DNA of 32,132 nt from Planococcus sp. CAU13 (GCF_000775575.1 NZ_JRGN01000005.1:1-32132); one strand, 5' to 3'; shown: positions 8,659 through 17,251, counted from the stretch's first letter. Notes: generated by a model from the letters alone, not told the origin. A program made the numbers and translations.

Positions 8659-8844
8659 ATGCAATTTATCGGAACTTTTTTCTGGTCAGCTTTATTGATT
8701 TCATTACTGAACTACGTTGTCAGTGCTGTTCAAAACGTAGAATTTAACTTTACTCTGGGATTAATCCTATCCCTCGTAGTTTCCGTCTTTATTTTCATCA
8801 TCGGTTCAATCATTCCTGATTCACCGGCGCCGGAAAAACATTAA
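8659..8844 (+). CDS. yjzD: YjzD-like small membrane protein (DUF2929)
   Basis: A 61-residue protein with two hydrophobic segments (about residues 5-24 and 30-54) joined by a short polar turn, ending in a proline-rich, His-terminated tail (IPDSPAPEKH). It resembles the DUF2929 family, and B. subtilis yjzD also lies close to fabHA. The start is the ATG encoding MQFIG, with AGAGG eight bases upstream; a GTG three codons earlier overlaps the ribosome site and is unlikely. The function of the family is unknown to me. It ends at a bidirectional terminator shared with the convergent clpB. Confidence 0.8.
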   Translation: MQFIGTFFWSALLISLLNYVVSAVQNVEFNFTLGLILSLVVSVFIFIIGSIIPDSPAPEKH

Positions 8845-8851
8845 AAAAGAT

Positions 8852-8891
8852 AAAAAGAAGCGCAGGCCTATATGGCCTACGCTTCTTTTTT
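8852..8891. terminator. Bidirectional terminator between yjzD and clpB
   Basis: A stem of AAAAAGAAGCG and AGGCC paired with GGCCT and CGCTTCTTTTT, with a C/A mismatch and a TATAT loop. T-runs lie on both strands. The stem overlaps the last coding bases of clpB: its TAG stop is at 8877-8879. Confidence 0.9.
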
Positions 8892-11021
8892 CGTTATCTT
8901 CAATTGATTGTCTTCTGCCATTTCAAGGTGCATAACGGTATTCGGCAAAGTTTCACCTTTGATCAATTCACGTGCTATCCCTGTTTCAATTTCACGCTGG
9001 ATAAACCGTTTCAAAGGACGCGCACCGAATAATGGATCTGTTCCTGCCTCCAGGACATAGCTGATGACAGAATCGTCGACTTCGAGTGTAATTTCCTGCT
9101 GCTGCAGACGCTGCGCCAGTTCGTTGATCATTTTCCTGGCGATATAATAGAAATGGCTGTTGTCCAGCGCATGGAAAATGACGATGTCGTCAATGCGGTT
9201 CAGCAGTTCAGGTTTGAAGTGTCTGCGAAGTTCCATCATGACAATATCTTCTATGTCATGTTCATCAGTGCCCGCCTGGATATGCGAAGAGCCGATATTG
9301 GATGTCATGATGACAACGGTGTTCGAGAAGTTGACGAGCCTTCCCTGGCTGTCGGTGATTCGGCCGTCATCCAGAATCTGCAAAAGAATATTCGCGACAT
9401 CCGGATGCGCTTTTTCAATTTCATCCAGCAGCACGACGGAATAAGGATTTCGTCTTACCGCTTCGGTCAATTGGCCGCCTTCTTCGTAGCCGATGTAACC
9501 TGGAGGCGCACCGACCAGTCGTGAGACACTGTGTTTTTCCATGTATTCGGACATATCGATCCGGATAATATGATTTTCTGAATCAAAAAGGTTTGCTGCC
9601 AAAGCTTTCGCAAGTTCCGTCTTCCCGACGCCCGTAGGTCCAAGGAAAATAAATGAACCGATCGGTTTCTTCTCATCTTTTATGCCGGCGCGTGCACGCC
9701 AGACCGCTTCCGTTACGAGCGCAACCGCTTTGTCCTGCCCGATGACTCTTTCTTTCAGCGTATCGTCGAGCCGCAACAATTTTTCGCGCTCACCTTCCAC
9801 GAGTTTCGTAACAGGGATGCCTGTCCAGCGCGCCACGATTCCCGCGATTTCCTCTTCTGTCACTTCTTCGCGCAGTAATCGCTCAGCTGCGCCTGCTGCC
9901 AGTTCGTTTTCCAGCGCAGCCAATACCTTTTCAAGTTCCGGGATTCGCCCATGCTGCAGTTCGGCGGCTTTGCTGTAATCCCCTTTGTTCTCGGCATCCT
10001 CCAGCTGTCGGCGGTACACATCCAGCTGCTCCCGTTTTTCCTGTATTTTTTTCAGTGATTCTTTCTCTTCCATCCACTGATTTCTCATCCCTGCAGAAGA
10101 GTCTTTCAATTCCTTGATTTCTTCACGCAATGTCTCCAGACGAGTTTTGCTGGCGGCATCTTTTTCTTTCATCAATGCCTGCTCTTCAATTTCCAATTGC
10201 ATCAGCCGGCGGGTGACCTGATCCAGTTCCTGCGGCATCGAGTCAATTTCCGTCCGGATCATGGCACAGGCTTCATCTATCAGATCTATCGCTTTATCCG
10301 GCAGGAAGCGCTCTGTGATATAACGGTCCGACATAGCAGCTGCTGCCACTATTGCACGGTCATGTATGCGGACGGCATGATGCAGTTCAAAGCGCTCTTT
10401 CAAACCGCGCAGAATCGACACCGTATCTTCAACTGACGGCTCACGTACAAGCACCTGCTGGAACCGGCGTTCAAGAGCGGGATCTTTTTCGATATGCATG
10501 CGGTATTCGTCAAGCGTTGTCGCGCCGATGCAGTACAATTCCCCTCGTGCAAGCATGGGTTTCAGCATATTCCCTGCATCCATGGCACCTTCTGTTTTAC
10601 CGGCACCGACGATTGTATGGATTTCATCAATGAACAGAATTATTTGCCCTTCGCTGTCTTTCACTTGCTTCAGCACCGCTTTTAACCGTTCCTCAAATTC
10701 ACCCCGGTATTTTGCCCCGGCAATCAGAGCGCTCATATCCAGTTCATAAATAACCCGTTCTTTCAATCCTTCCGGCACATCATTACGGACAATGCGCTGG
10801 GCCAGCCCTTCGACAATCGCCGTTTTCCCGACGCCCGGCTCTCCGATGAGAACGGGATTATTTTTCGTTTTACGGGAAAGGATGCGGATAACATTGCGGA
10901 TTTCTTCATCACGCCCGATGACCGGATCCGCTTTTCCTGATTTCGCCTGTTCCACCATATTGCGGCCATATTGCTCCAAAGGCGATTTTTGCTGTTCGTT
11001 ATTTGCAGCGAATTGAACCAA
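8877..11021 (-). CDS. clpB: ClpB-type disaggregase lacking the N-terminal domain
   Basis: Hexameric AAA+ chaperone predicted to thread and solubilise aggregated proteins with DnaK. The 714-residue protein has two ATPase modules: Walker A1 GEPGVGKT (60-67) with Walker B LFIDEIHT, and Walker A2 GPTGVGKT (about 458-465) with VLLDEIEKA. Between them is a long Glu/Lys/Arg-rich coiled coil of about 120 residues, the M domain that separates ClpB from ClpC. Module 2 lacks the LGF/IGF loop used by ClpC to dock ClpP. The sensor motif GARPLKR is near the C terminus. Full ClpB is about 860 residues; the missing part is exactly the substrate-binding N domain. The start is TTG at 11021, six bases after GGGAGGG and just downstream of promoter and CtsR box, so the short form is the primary product rather than a mis-called start. 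Confidence 0.92.
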   Translation of the reverse strand: MVQFAANNEQQKSPLEQYGRNMVEQAKSGKADPVIGRDEEIRNVIRILSRKTKNNPVLIGEPGVGKTAIVEGLAQRIVRNDVPEGLKERVIYELDMSALIAGAKYRGEFEERLKAVLKQVKDSEGQIILFIDEIHTIVGAGKTEGAMDAGNMLKPMLARGELYCIGATTLDEYRMHIEKDPALERRFQQVLVREPSVEDTVSILRGLKERFELHHAVRIHDRAIVAAAAMSDRYITERFLPDKAIDLIDEACAMIRTEIDSMPQELDQVTRRLMQLEIEEQALMKEKDAASKTRLETLREEIKELKDSSAGMRNQWMEEKESLKKIQEKREQLDVYRRQLEDAENKGDYSKAAELQHGRIPELEKVLAALENELAAGAAERLLREEVTEEEIAGIVARWTGIPVTKLVEGEREKLLRLDDTLKERVIGQDKAVALVTEAVWRARAGIKDEKKPIGSFIFLGPTGVGKTELAKALAANLFDSENHIIRIDMSEYMEKHSVSRLVGAPPGYIGYEEGGQLTEAVRRNPYSVVLLDEIEKAHPDVANILLQILDDGRITDSQGRLVNFSNTVVIMTSNIGSSHIQAGTDEHDIEDIVMMELRRHFKPELLNRIDDIVIFHALDNSHFYYIARKMINELAQRLQQQEITLEVDDSVISYVLEAGTDPLFGARPLKRFIQREIETGIARELIKGETLPNTVMHLEMAEDNQLKITKKEA

Positions 11022-11041
11022 TTTAATCCCTCCCAATATTA

Positions 11042-11058
11042 TTTGACCTTTTTTGACT
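11042..11058 (-). promoter_or_regulatory. CtsR operator before clpB
   Basis: AGTCAAAAAAGGTCAAA on the minus strand is an exact match to the CtsR consensus, a direct repeat of RGTCAAA with a 3-base spacer. It covers the expected transcription start, seven bases after the -10. CtsR is the class III heat-shock repressor of Bacillales. Confidence 0.95.
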
Positions 11059-11064
11059 AATTAT

Positions 11065-11093
11065 ATTATAAGGATTATTTGAAAGGGATGCAA
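11065..11093 (-). promoter_or_regulatory. Sigma-A promoter of clpB
   Basis: On the minus strand, -35 TTGCAT (11088-11093), 17-base spacer, -10 TATAAT (11065-11070). A second overlapping TATAAT follows, but spacing favours the first. Confidence 0.82.
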
Positions 11094-11104
11094 ATGATGG
11101 CTTC

Positions 11105-11146
11105 AAAAAATAAAAGCCTTTTCGGAAAAAACTTCCGAAAAGGCTT
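11105..11146 (-). terminator. Terminator after yitW
   Basis: A perfect 14-base stem, AAGCCTTTTCGGAA (11114-11127) with TTCCGAAAAGGCTT (11133-11146), loop of five, followed on the minus strand by TTTATTTTTT. It separates yitW from the clpB promoter. Confidence 0.93.
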
Positions 11147-11154
11147 CCTGAATA

Positions 11155-11463
11155 TTATCTGACGCCAAGCGCCATTTTTGCGTATCGTGACATATGTTCC
11201 TTGCCCCAAACCGGCTGCCAGACGATTTTTACATCGACTTCTTCCACTTCAGGCAGTTCATATAATGCCTGTTTGACCATCTGAACAATTTGAGGTCCCA
11301 TTGGGCAACCCATTGAAGTTAAAGTCATTGTAACCACTGCAAATCCATCTTCTGATAATTCAACGTCATAGACAAGGCCCAAGTTTACGATATCAACACC
11401 CAGTTCAGGGTCGATTACCGTCTCAAGAGCACCCATCATGCTGTCTTTCATCTCTTGATCCAT
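11155..11463 (-). CDS. yitW: MIP18/DUF59 iron-sulfur assembly protein YitW
   Basis: A 102-residue single-domain protein of the DUF59 (MIP18, PaaD N-terminal, SufT) family, which assists maturation or transfer of iron-sulfur clusters in the cytoplasm. The family motif DPELGVDIVNLGLVYDV (about residues 18-34) and the single conserved Cys53 in TSMGCPMG are present. A strong AAGGAGGG ribosome site precedes the ATG. It lies 67 bases after yitV on the same strand, as in the B. subtilis yit cluster. A palindrome, ATTTCG-GGA-CGAAAT (11503-11517), sits in that gap and may be an operator. The specific client proteins cannot be inferred. Confidence 0.9.
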   Translation of the reverse strand: MDQEMKDSMMGALETVIDPELGVDIVNLGLVYDVELSEDGFAVVTMTLTSMGCPMGPQIVQMVKQALYELPEVEEVDVKIVWQPVWGKEHMSRYAKMALGVR

Positions 11464-11530
11464 GACTATCCCTCCTTTTTTCTGCTACTGTCATCTTAAC
11501 AAATTTCGGGACGAAATGAAATTGACATGC

Positions 11531-12301
11531 TTATTCCTTTAAATGTTCAGCGAGCCATTCCGTCGCGGCAAGCATTCCAGGACGGCTTACCGCATGCCCG
11601 GTTTCTTTTTCACGGATGAATTGAAGGTTCTTTTCCGCATCTTCACCGTAGGAAGCTTTTAATTTTTTATAAAAATCATAGGTCGGCCCAAACGGCACAA
11701 TGATATCCTGTTCGCCGTGCCAGAAATAGAGCGGGCGGTTATTGAACGTCTCCATTTTTTTCGTGCCGTCGAATTGTGCCAGCGTAGCCAGCATTTTGGC
11801 GCGTTCTTCTTCAGTGATCGGCAAAGTGAACCCCCGCGATTCAAATTGGGCCATCTGGGCATTTGCCAGTTCGACGTAGTTCGGAGCACCCATCATGATT
11901 GCAGCAGTGGAAATCCACGGGTAAACGGTAAGCGCACCGAGAGTCGTGATGCCTCCCATTGATGTGCCCGCCACTGCCGGTTCGCCTTTCACCAATTGTT
12001 TTTCCTGAGCGATTTTATGTATGTGGCCTATTTCTTCTATAGAAGTCAAAACGATTTCCCAGAAACGCAGACTCAGCTGGATGGCGTCCTGCCCTTCTTC
12101 CCGTTCACCGTGAAGATGCGCATCCGGCAATAATACACGAATTCCTTTATCCGCCAGCTGGAATGCATAATGCAGATTATGTTCTTTGGCACTCATATGG
12201 CCGTGAAGAAAAATGACTGTGGGAAGCTTTTTGCCTTCCGCATCGTCCGGAACCACATGCAGCAATGGGATGCCTTCCCATATTTCCTGGATAATTTTCA
12301 C
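11531..12301 (-). CDS. yitV: Alpha/beta-hydrolase YitV (putative esterase)
   Basis: A 256-residue cytoplasmic serine hydrolase with the alpha/beta fold. The nucleophile elbow is GTSMGG with Ser114, the likely acid is Asp199 in HGEQD, and the likely base is His236 in TGHAVSRPG. The oxyanion-hole region is FLHGHMSAKE near residues 31-40. No signal peptide. The start is GTG, supported by AAGGAGG ten bases upstream. It is transcribed divergently from yitU. The natural substrate is unknown; synteny with yitW and yitU points to B. subtilis YitV. Confidence 0.87.
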   Translation of the reverse strand: MKIIQEIWEGIPLLHVVPDDAEGKKLPTVIFLHGHMSAKEHNLHYAFQLADKGIRVLLPDAHLHGEREEGQDAIQLSLRFWEIVLTSIEEIGHIHKIAQEKQLVKGEPAVAGTSMGGITTLGALTVYPWISTAAIMMGAPNYVELANAQMAQFESRGFTLPITEEERAKMLATLAQFDGTKKMETFNNRPLYFWHGEQDIIVPFGPTYDFYKKLKASYGEDAEKNLQFIREKETGHAVSRPGMLAATEWLAEHLKE

Positions 12302-12407
12302 TTGCTGGATACCTCCTTTTTATCTAATCTTACCAATACTCGTCTATTATTTCATGTAAAACCGCTTCTTTCGAGAAATGAACAGAAGAGCCGCCACTCA
12401 AGTTTCT

Positions 12408-12437
12408 TTGACTAACCCTTCCCCTTATCGCTAAACT
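12408..12437 (+). promoter_or_regulatory. Probable promoter of yitU-degV
   Basis: -35 TTGACT (12408-12413), 18-base spacer, -10 TAAACT (12432-12437), 28 bases before the yitU start. I found no clear promoter for the divergent yitV in the same 164-base gap. Confidence 0.45.
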
Positions 12438-12465
12438 GTATATAGATAGAAAGGAGACGTGTTAA

Positions 12466-13275
12466 ATGAAACAGCATTTAATCGTACTTGATCTGGATGG
12501 TACTTTATTGACAGACCAAAAAGTAATTTCTGAAAAAACCAGACAAACGCTTGCAAAAGCGATGGCAGAAGGACATCAGGTAATGATTGCGACGGGACGG
12601 CCTTATCGTTCCAGTGAACCTTATTATAAACAATTGGGCTTAACGACTCCGATTGTGAATTTCAATGGTGCGTTTGTTCACCATCCCTCTGATGACAGCT
12701 GGGGAAGATTCCATACGCCAATCGGGCTTAATACCGTACATGAAGTTGTGGAGTCGATGCATAATTATAATTTCCATAATATAGTTGCCGAAGTACTGGA
12801 CGATGTTTATGTACACCACCACGATGAAAAGCTGATGGACATCTTTAAATTTGGAGACCCTTTGATTACGACAGGAGATTTGCGAAATTACCTGAAAGTG
12901 GATCCCACATCGATTCTCATCCACGCTCCATTTGAAAAAGTCGGCGAAATCCATGACCATTTGAACCAGGTGCACGCGGAAGTGATTGACCACAGAAGAT
13001 GGGGAGCTCCGTGGCACGTCATCGAGATTGTCAAAAGCGGTCTCAGTAAAGCCGTCGGACTCGATCAGGTTTCAAAATCACTGGGCATATCAAGAGAAAA
13101 CATCATTGCTTTCGGGGATGAAGACAATGATCTTGAAATGATCGACTATGCCGGAGTGGGAGTAGCCATGGGCAACGCCATCGATCCATTAAAAAATATA
13201 GCCAACGAAATCACTTTAAGCAATAATGAAGATGGGATAGCTGAATTGTTGATTGACCGCTTAAACTTAAAATAG
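12466..13275 (+). CDS. yitU: HAD-superfamily Cof-type phosphatase YitU
   Basis: A 269-residue HAD-IIB phosphatase. Motif I is DLDGTLL with nucleophile Asp9 and acid/base Asp11, motif II is in ATGRPY, Lys of motif III lies near residue 190 (SGLSKAVGL), and motif IV is GDEDNDLEMI. The cap of the Cof type lies between about residues 85 and 185. AAGGAGACG precedes the ATG. The family dephosphorylates small phosphometabolites. In B. subtilis YitU is one of several enzymes reported to remove the phosphate from the ribitylamino-uracil intermediate of riboflavin synthesis; equivalence here is inferred from similarity and synteny. Confidence 0.88.
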   Translation: MKQHLIVLDLDGTLLTDQKVISEKTRQTLAKAMAEGHQVMIATGRPYRSSEPYYKQLGLTTPIVNFNGAFVHHPSDDSWGRFHTPIGLNTVHEVVESMHNYNFHNIVAEVLDDVYVHHHDEKLMDIFKFGDPLITTGDLRNYLKVDPTSILIHAPFEKVGEIHDHLNQVHAEVIDHRRWGAPWHVIEIVKSGLSKAVGLDQVSKSLGISRENIIAFGDEDNDLEMIDYAGVGVAMGNAIDPLKNIANEITLSNNEDGIAELLIDRLNLK

Positions 13276-13291
13276 GAAAAGGGGAAATGAA

Positions 13292-14146
13292 ATGAGATTA
13301 TTCGCTGACAGTGCATCAGATTTGCCGAAAGAGTTTTTTGAAAAGGAAAATGTGGAGCTGTTTCCATTAAGGGTCCATATCGGAAATGAAGAATTCGAGG
13401 ATATCCGGACCATCCATTCAGCAAAAGTATATGAAGCGATCCGCAACGGCATCCATCCGAAAACATCGCAGGTCTCGCCTGATGAAATGCTTAATGCCTT
13501 TGAAAAATTGGCAAGAGACAAGGAAGAAGGCTTTTATATCGCGTTTTCTTCAGAATTATCAGGTACATACAGCACCGCGGTGATGACGGCAGACCAGGTT
13601 CGTGAAGAATACCCCGACCTTAAATTGACGATTCTCGACACGAAAGCGGCTTCCCTCGGTTACGGACTGCTCGTGAAAGAAGCGGTAAAACTGCGTTCAC
13701 AGGGCCATCCGCTGAAAGAAATTATCGAACGCGTCAAATTCATGGCAGACCATATGGAAAGCCTGTTCACAGTAGAAGATCTGGATTATATGGCAAAAGG
13801 CGGCCGCATATCAAAAGGCAGCGCATTTGTTGGCGGACTGCTCAACATCAAGCCTCTATTGCATGTGGAAGACGGCAAACTGGTGCCGATCGAGAAATTG
13901 CGGGGCCGGAAAAAAGTGGTCAAACGCATTGTCGAATTGATGGAAGAACGCGGCGAACAGCTTGAAAAACAAATCATCGCCATCAGCCATGGCAATGACG
14001 AAGAGTTCGCCAATTTGATGAAAGATGCCATCGAAGAACAATTCCATCCGAAAAGTGTGGAAATCTACATGATTGGCTCTGTCATTGCCGCCCATACAGG
14101 ACCGGGCACACTCGCTGTCTTCTTTTCCAACAAACTGAATTCTTAA
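13292..14146 (+). CDS. yitS: DegV-family fatty-acid-binding protein (YitS-like)
   Basis: A 284-residue DegV (FakB) family protein. The family binds a fatty acid in a buried pocket and presents it to a FakA-type kinase. Typical motifs are DSASDLP at residues 6-12, FIAFSSELSGTYSTA-type segment near residue 90, the central YMAKGGRIS motif around 165-175, and the C-terminal GSVIAAHTGPGTLAV. AAAAGGGG precedes the ATG, 16 bases after yitU, so the two are co-transcribed. It corresponds to yitS by synteny, but several DegV paralogues exist in Bacillales. A bidirectional terminator follows within seven bases. Confidence 0.87.
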   Translation: MRLFADSASDLPKEFFEKENVELFPLRVHIGNEEFEDIRTIHSAKVYEAIRNGIHPKTSQVSPDEMLNAFEKLARDKEEGFYIAFSSELSGTYSTAVMTADQVREEYPDLKLTILDTKAASLGYGLLVKEAVKLRSQGHPLKEIIERVKFMADHMESLFTVEDLDYMAKGGRISKGSAFVGGLLNIKPLLHVEDGKLVPIEKLRGRKKVVKRIVELMEERGEQLEKQIIAISHGNDEEFANLMKDAIEEQFHPKSVEIYMIGSVIAAHTGPGTLAVFFSNKLNS

Positions 14147-14152
14147 AAATCA

Positions 14153-14191
14153 AAAACCCGGCAGAGAAAAGCTTCTTCTCTGCCGGGTTTT
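14153..14191. terminator. Bidirectional terminator, degV and amylase-like gene
   Basis: A perfect 16-base stem, AAAACCCGGCAGAGAA (14153-14168) with TTCTCTGCCGGGTTTT (14176-14191), loop AAGCTTC. It has T-runs on both strands and serves the convergent genes on either side. Confidence 0.93.
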
Positions 14192-14215
14192 CTTACTTAT
14201 TTTGAATAGCTGCCC

Positions 14216-15688
14216 TTAATTTGAGCTTTGTTCCGTATTTACGGATTTAGCGGCTTCATCCGCTTTCCGCTGACGCCCTTTTTTCCAGACGACCCACAGG
14301 AAAAACATGAATACGAAATACAGCACAATCAAAGCGCCAATATAGGCCATATTAAATCCGCGTTCTTCTATTATATGAAACGTCTCGCCAATTTCACGGT
14401 CAAGCGTAATTTTGTAAGTGCCGTTTGCTTCCTGGCGCACGATATCATTTTCAAACAATCCCTGCAGCTGTTTGTCACTGCCGACTAATTCCGCTGGCAG
14501 CGTGAAATTTCTTGTACTCGAAGAATTATTGATGGCAACAATCCAGGCTTCTTCATCGTTCGATCTTTTATAGATCAGCCAGCCGTCCTCTTCATGAATC
14601 ATTTCCATATCTCCTGTACGCATCGCTTCCGAAGAGTTGCGCAGGGAAGTTAAATTCTGGATATGCTCAATCAATTCCTGTTCCACTGCCATATTCAGTA
14701 ATTGATGTGATTCAGCCGGCGTTTCACCGCTCATAGCAATTTCCGTGCCGTACTGGACAACTGGAATTCCCGGCATCGTGAATAGTTGCGTCATCAGCAG
14801 CCGCATGCGTGTCGGCGGGAAACCTTTCACACTGACAATATCGGAAGTGACACGTGAACCATGCAAAGAATCGGCCTGGATCAATTTTCCATCAGCGTTT
14901 TCCATCAACTCGGGCAAACCCGAAGTATCCTGATCGAAATTCCGGTAACTGTTGCGAAGAGTTTCCTCGACTCCCGGCAGGACGACTGCATCAAGACCTT
15001 CCAATGGTTCCATTTCTGCGTCACTGAGCAGGTAAATATCGCGTATCTCTTTAATTTCTTCAGAAAAATCGGCTATAAATCCCGGATCCAGCTTTTCTGT
15101 TTCCTGCAGTCTTAAACCATCTATTTCATACAGCTGGATAAAATTGCGGGCAAATTCAATCAATGCCTGCTGTGCTTCGCTGTTTGAAGTATCCAGTGCA
15201 TAAGTGCCGTCCTCATTTTCAGTGAACCATTCCGGATTGTCTGTGACCCAGAAATGCTCGCTGCTCATTTGCTGCGTTGGGATATCGATCAGCAATTTCA
15301 TATCGTTTTCATGGACAGTATCCAACAGAGCAGTAAAATCTTCTTCCGTTCCAAAATGGCGCTCGAATTGATTGAAATCCATCACTTGTTTGCCGTCATA
15401 TGTAGCTGAAGCAAAAACGGGGCCGATGGACAAGACCGTGAAGCCCATATCTTTAATATGGAGGATTTCACTTGCAAGCCCCGCAAAATCACCGCCATTA
15501 AATGCAGCAGAATCCGTTGCTGTCACTTCATAATCATTTTCGACCTGTTTATTGAAATACCGGTCAACCAGTACATCATATATGCTTTCATCTTTCAGCT
15601 CTCTCGTTTCTTCATCAGCTGATGCAGGAGCGGCCAGGCTCAACAGCATGACAGCACTCAGGATGCCTGAAATCCATTTAACTTTCAC
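14216..15688 (-). CDS. Membrane-anchored GH13-like protein, probably catalytically inactive
   Basis: A 490-residue exported protein with an alpha-amylase-type (beta/alpha)8 domain. The start is GTG at 15688, with AAGGAGG eight bases upstream; a longer reading has no such site. A signal peptide ends at APASA (residue 24), and a single helix near residues 447-468 followed by KKGRQRK anchors it with the enzyme domain outside. The fold is recognisable from YDVLVDRYFN, a GGDFAGL loop, FERHFGTEEDF, and regions I-IV. However, region I reads LIDIPTQQ instead of DxxxNH, region II GLRLQ has Gln195 at the nucleophile Asp, region III LLSD has Asp223 for the acid Glu, and region IV ADSLHGSR replaces NHD. 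Only the invariant Arg193 of region II is kept. I infer a binding, regulatory or structural role. Activity on starch is doubtful. Confidence 0.85.
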   Translation of the reverse strand: MKVKWISGILSAVMLLSLAAPASADEETRELKDESIYDVLVDRYFNKQVENDYEVTATDSAAFNGGDFAGLASEILHIKDMGFTVLSIGPVFASATYDGKQVMDFNQFERHFGTEEDFTALLDTVHENDMKLLIDIPTQQMSSEHFWVTDNPEWFTENEDGTYALDTSNSEAQQALIEFARNFIQLYEIDGLRLQETEKLDPGFIADFSEEIKEIRDIYLLSDAEMEPLEGLDAVVLPGVEETLRNSYRNFDQDTSGLPELMENADGKLIQADSLHGSRVTSDIVSVKGFPPTRMRLLMTQLFTMPGIPVVQYGTEIAMSGETPAESHQLLNMAVEQELIEHIQNLTSLRNSSEAMRTGDMEMIHEEDGWLIYKRSNDEEAWIVAINNSSSTRNFTLPAELVGSDKQLQGLFENDIVRQEANGTYKITLDREIGETFHIIEERGFNMAYIGALIVLYFVFMFFLWVVWKKGRQRKADEAAKSVNTEQSSN

Positions 15689-15825
15689 TCTTATGTCCTC
15701 CTTCAATGAGGGCTTATTGCTTGCCACTCGGTCTATTTTAACAAACTCCCAAGCGGGCTGCTATTTAAAGATGGAGAAAATCGTTTTCCGGTATGCCAGT
15801 TTCGTCTAAACTGTGAAATCAGGCG

Positions 15826-15857
15826 AAAAAAAAAACAGGCGCAGAATATGCCCCTGT
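15826..15857 (-). terminator. Terminator after yisL
   Basis: Stem ACAGG and GCA paired with TGC and CCTGT (15835-15857) with an internal C/C mismatch, followed on the minus strand by ten T residues (15826-15835). Confidence 0.82.
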
Positions 15858-15868
15858 CTTTTCACAGA

Positions 15869-16240
15869 TTAAAAGAAATCGAAGCCGACCGGCAATTTGA
15901 AGCCGTAGAACATGGTAACCAGCAGGAACACAACAAACAGGATCCAGAACATCGTCGTGGATTTCTGTTTCTTGCCGCGCACCAACACCATTTCCATCAT
16001 ACCGATCGTCAATACGCCAAACAGGAACTTCAATCCATACTCCATTGCATCATACGATGAATGGGCGATAAAGAGCGCCAATCCAGTAATGATGACGAGG
16101 ATGTAGAATAAGCGCAGGACCATATGTACAATCTTACGGCCTTTGCTTGCCGGGTTCATGAATGCAGCTCCTAAAAACAGGATGATTGCGATTACCCAGG
16201 TAGTGATGTGCAAATGCGTTGTATCAGTTAAAAAGTCCAA
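15869..16240 (-). CDS. yisL: YisL-family membrane protein (UPF0344, DUF1516)
   Basis: A 123-residue integral membrane protein with four predicted helices: about 11-29, 42-61, 67-86 and 96-115. Basic loops GRK and RGKKQK mark cytoplasmic sides. It matches the YisL (DUF1516) family, of unknown function. The start is TTG with GAGGTG five bases upstream. It follows yisK by 69 bases on the same strand, the neighbour it also has in B. subtilis. A terminator follows, so it ends this transcription unit. Confidence 0.86.
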   Translation of the reverse strand: MDFLTDTTHLHITTWVIAIILFLGAAFMNPASKGRKIVHMVLRLFYILVIITGLALFIAHSSYDAMEYGLKFLFGVLTIGMMEMVLVRGKKQKSTTMFWILFVVFLLVTMFYGFKLPVGFDFF

Positions 16241-16309
16241 ATCGTCACCTCATTTAATATAGTTCTTTTTCAGTCTACCATAACTTTCAATTTCGGCAGA
16301 ACTCCTAGC

Positions 16310-17209
16310 CTATGACAAATGTGTGACGAGCGTGCCGATGGATTCAATGGAAATCTTGACTGTGTCGCCTGCTTTCAGGAATTTCGGCGGGTTAAAGCCT
16401 TTCCCTACACCCGCAGGAGTACCTGTCAAGATTACATCGCCCGGCTCCAGCGGTGTATATTTGGATATTTCCGAAATAAGATCGTCCACCCGGCGGATCA
16501 TGTCACCCGTATTGCCGTTTTGACGAATTTCTTCATTCACTTTAGTGACGATCGACAAATTCTGTGACTCCGGAATTTCATCTTTGGTTACTATATAAGG
16601 CCCCATCGGGCAGGATTTCATCAGGCTTTTGCCGAGGAAAAACTGCTGATGCTTCGACTGAAGATCGCGGGCCGTCATGTCGTTGGCAATGGTATAGCCA
16701 AAAACGTGGTCATAGGCCATTTGTTTCGGAATGGCACTGCCGCCTTTTCCAATAACAACAGCCAATTCTCCTTCATAATCATAGGCATCGGTCAATTCGC
16801 TGTGGACCGGTACCGTTTCTTCGTCCGCCGCAATTGCTGCAGGTGATTTTGTGAATACGACAAGGTCGACCGGTGCTTCCGCGCCCATTTCCCTGGCATG
16901 CTCCGCATAATTCTTGCCTACGCAAATTACATTTTTAGGTGTTCTCGGAATCGGTGCAAGCCACTCGATGTCCGAAAAAGAGTGTTTGTATTCATCAGGG
17001 GTTTCCGACTGTGCAGCAGCATCCGATAACTTGCGGATCTGCTCGACAAATTCGACTCCCTGTGATAATCCTTCAATCAGCTGTGCCGGAAAAGATGGTA
17101 GAACTTCAAGTTCTTCCTGGATTTTTAAAACATCCCAAACGGCTTCTTCTTTTTTCACTTTTGGTCCAAATGCTTCTTTTCCTTCATAGCGAAATGATAA
17201 CAGCTTCAT
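16310..17209 (-). CDS. yisK: Fumarylacetoacetate-hydrolase family protein YisK
   Basis: A 299-residue FAH-superfamily enzyme that acts on 2-oxo or acylpyruvate-type acids with a divalent metal. The metal-site motif is seen in YDYEGELAVVIGKGG, and the catalytic-domain landmarks GYTIANDMTARDLQ and GDVILTGTPAGVGKG are intact. An N-terminal domain of about 75 residues precedes the fold, as in B. subtilis YisK, which has been reported to decarboxylate oxaloacetate and to affect cell shape. AAAGGAGTG precedes the ATG. A TATAAT (17242-17247, minus strand) in the gap before it could be a -10, but its -35 is weak. Substrate here is inferred, not shown. Confidence 0.88.
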   Translation of the reverse strand: MKLLSFRYEGKEAFGPKVKKEEAVWDVLKIQEELEVLPSFPAQLIEGLSQGVEFVEQIRKLSDAAAQSETPDEYKHSFSDIEWLAPIPRTPKNVICVGKNYAEHAREMGAEAPVDLVVFTKSPAAIAADEETVPVHSELTDAYDYEGELAVVIGKGGSAIPKQMAYDHVFGYTIANDMTARDLQSKHQQFFLGKSLMKSCPMGPYIVTKDEIPESQNLSIVTKVNEEIRQNGNTGDMIRRVDDLISEISKYTPLEPGDVILTGTPAGVGKGFNPPKFLKAGDTVKISIESIGTLVTHLS

Positions 17210-17251
17210 TTAGTAAACACTCCTTTTCTTTGATTCCATTAATTATACACA

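Noticed and set aside
7689-8747. Long plus-strand ORF (352 codons) opposite fabH
   Set aside because: It is antisense to fabH, is Cys/Phe/His-rich without any known domain, and spans the promoter, the FapR operator and the start of yjzD. It is a shadow of the real gene.
8877-11021. ClpC or ClpE identity for the AAA+ chaperone
   Set aside because: The long M-domain coiled coil is of ClpB type, there is no ClpE zinc finger, and the ClpP-docking LGF/IGF loop is absent.
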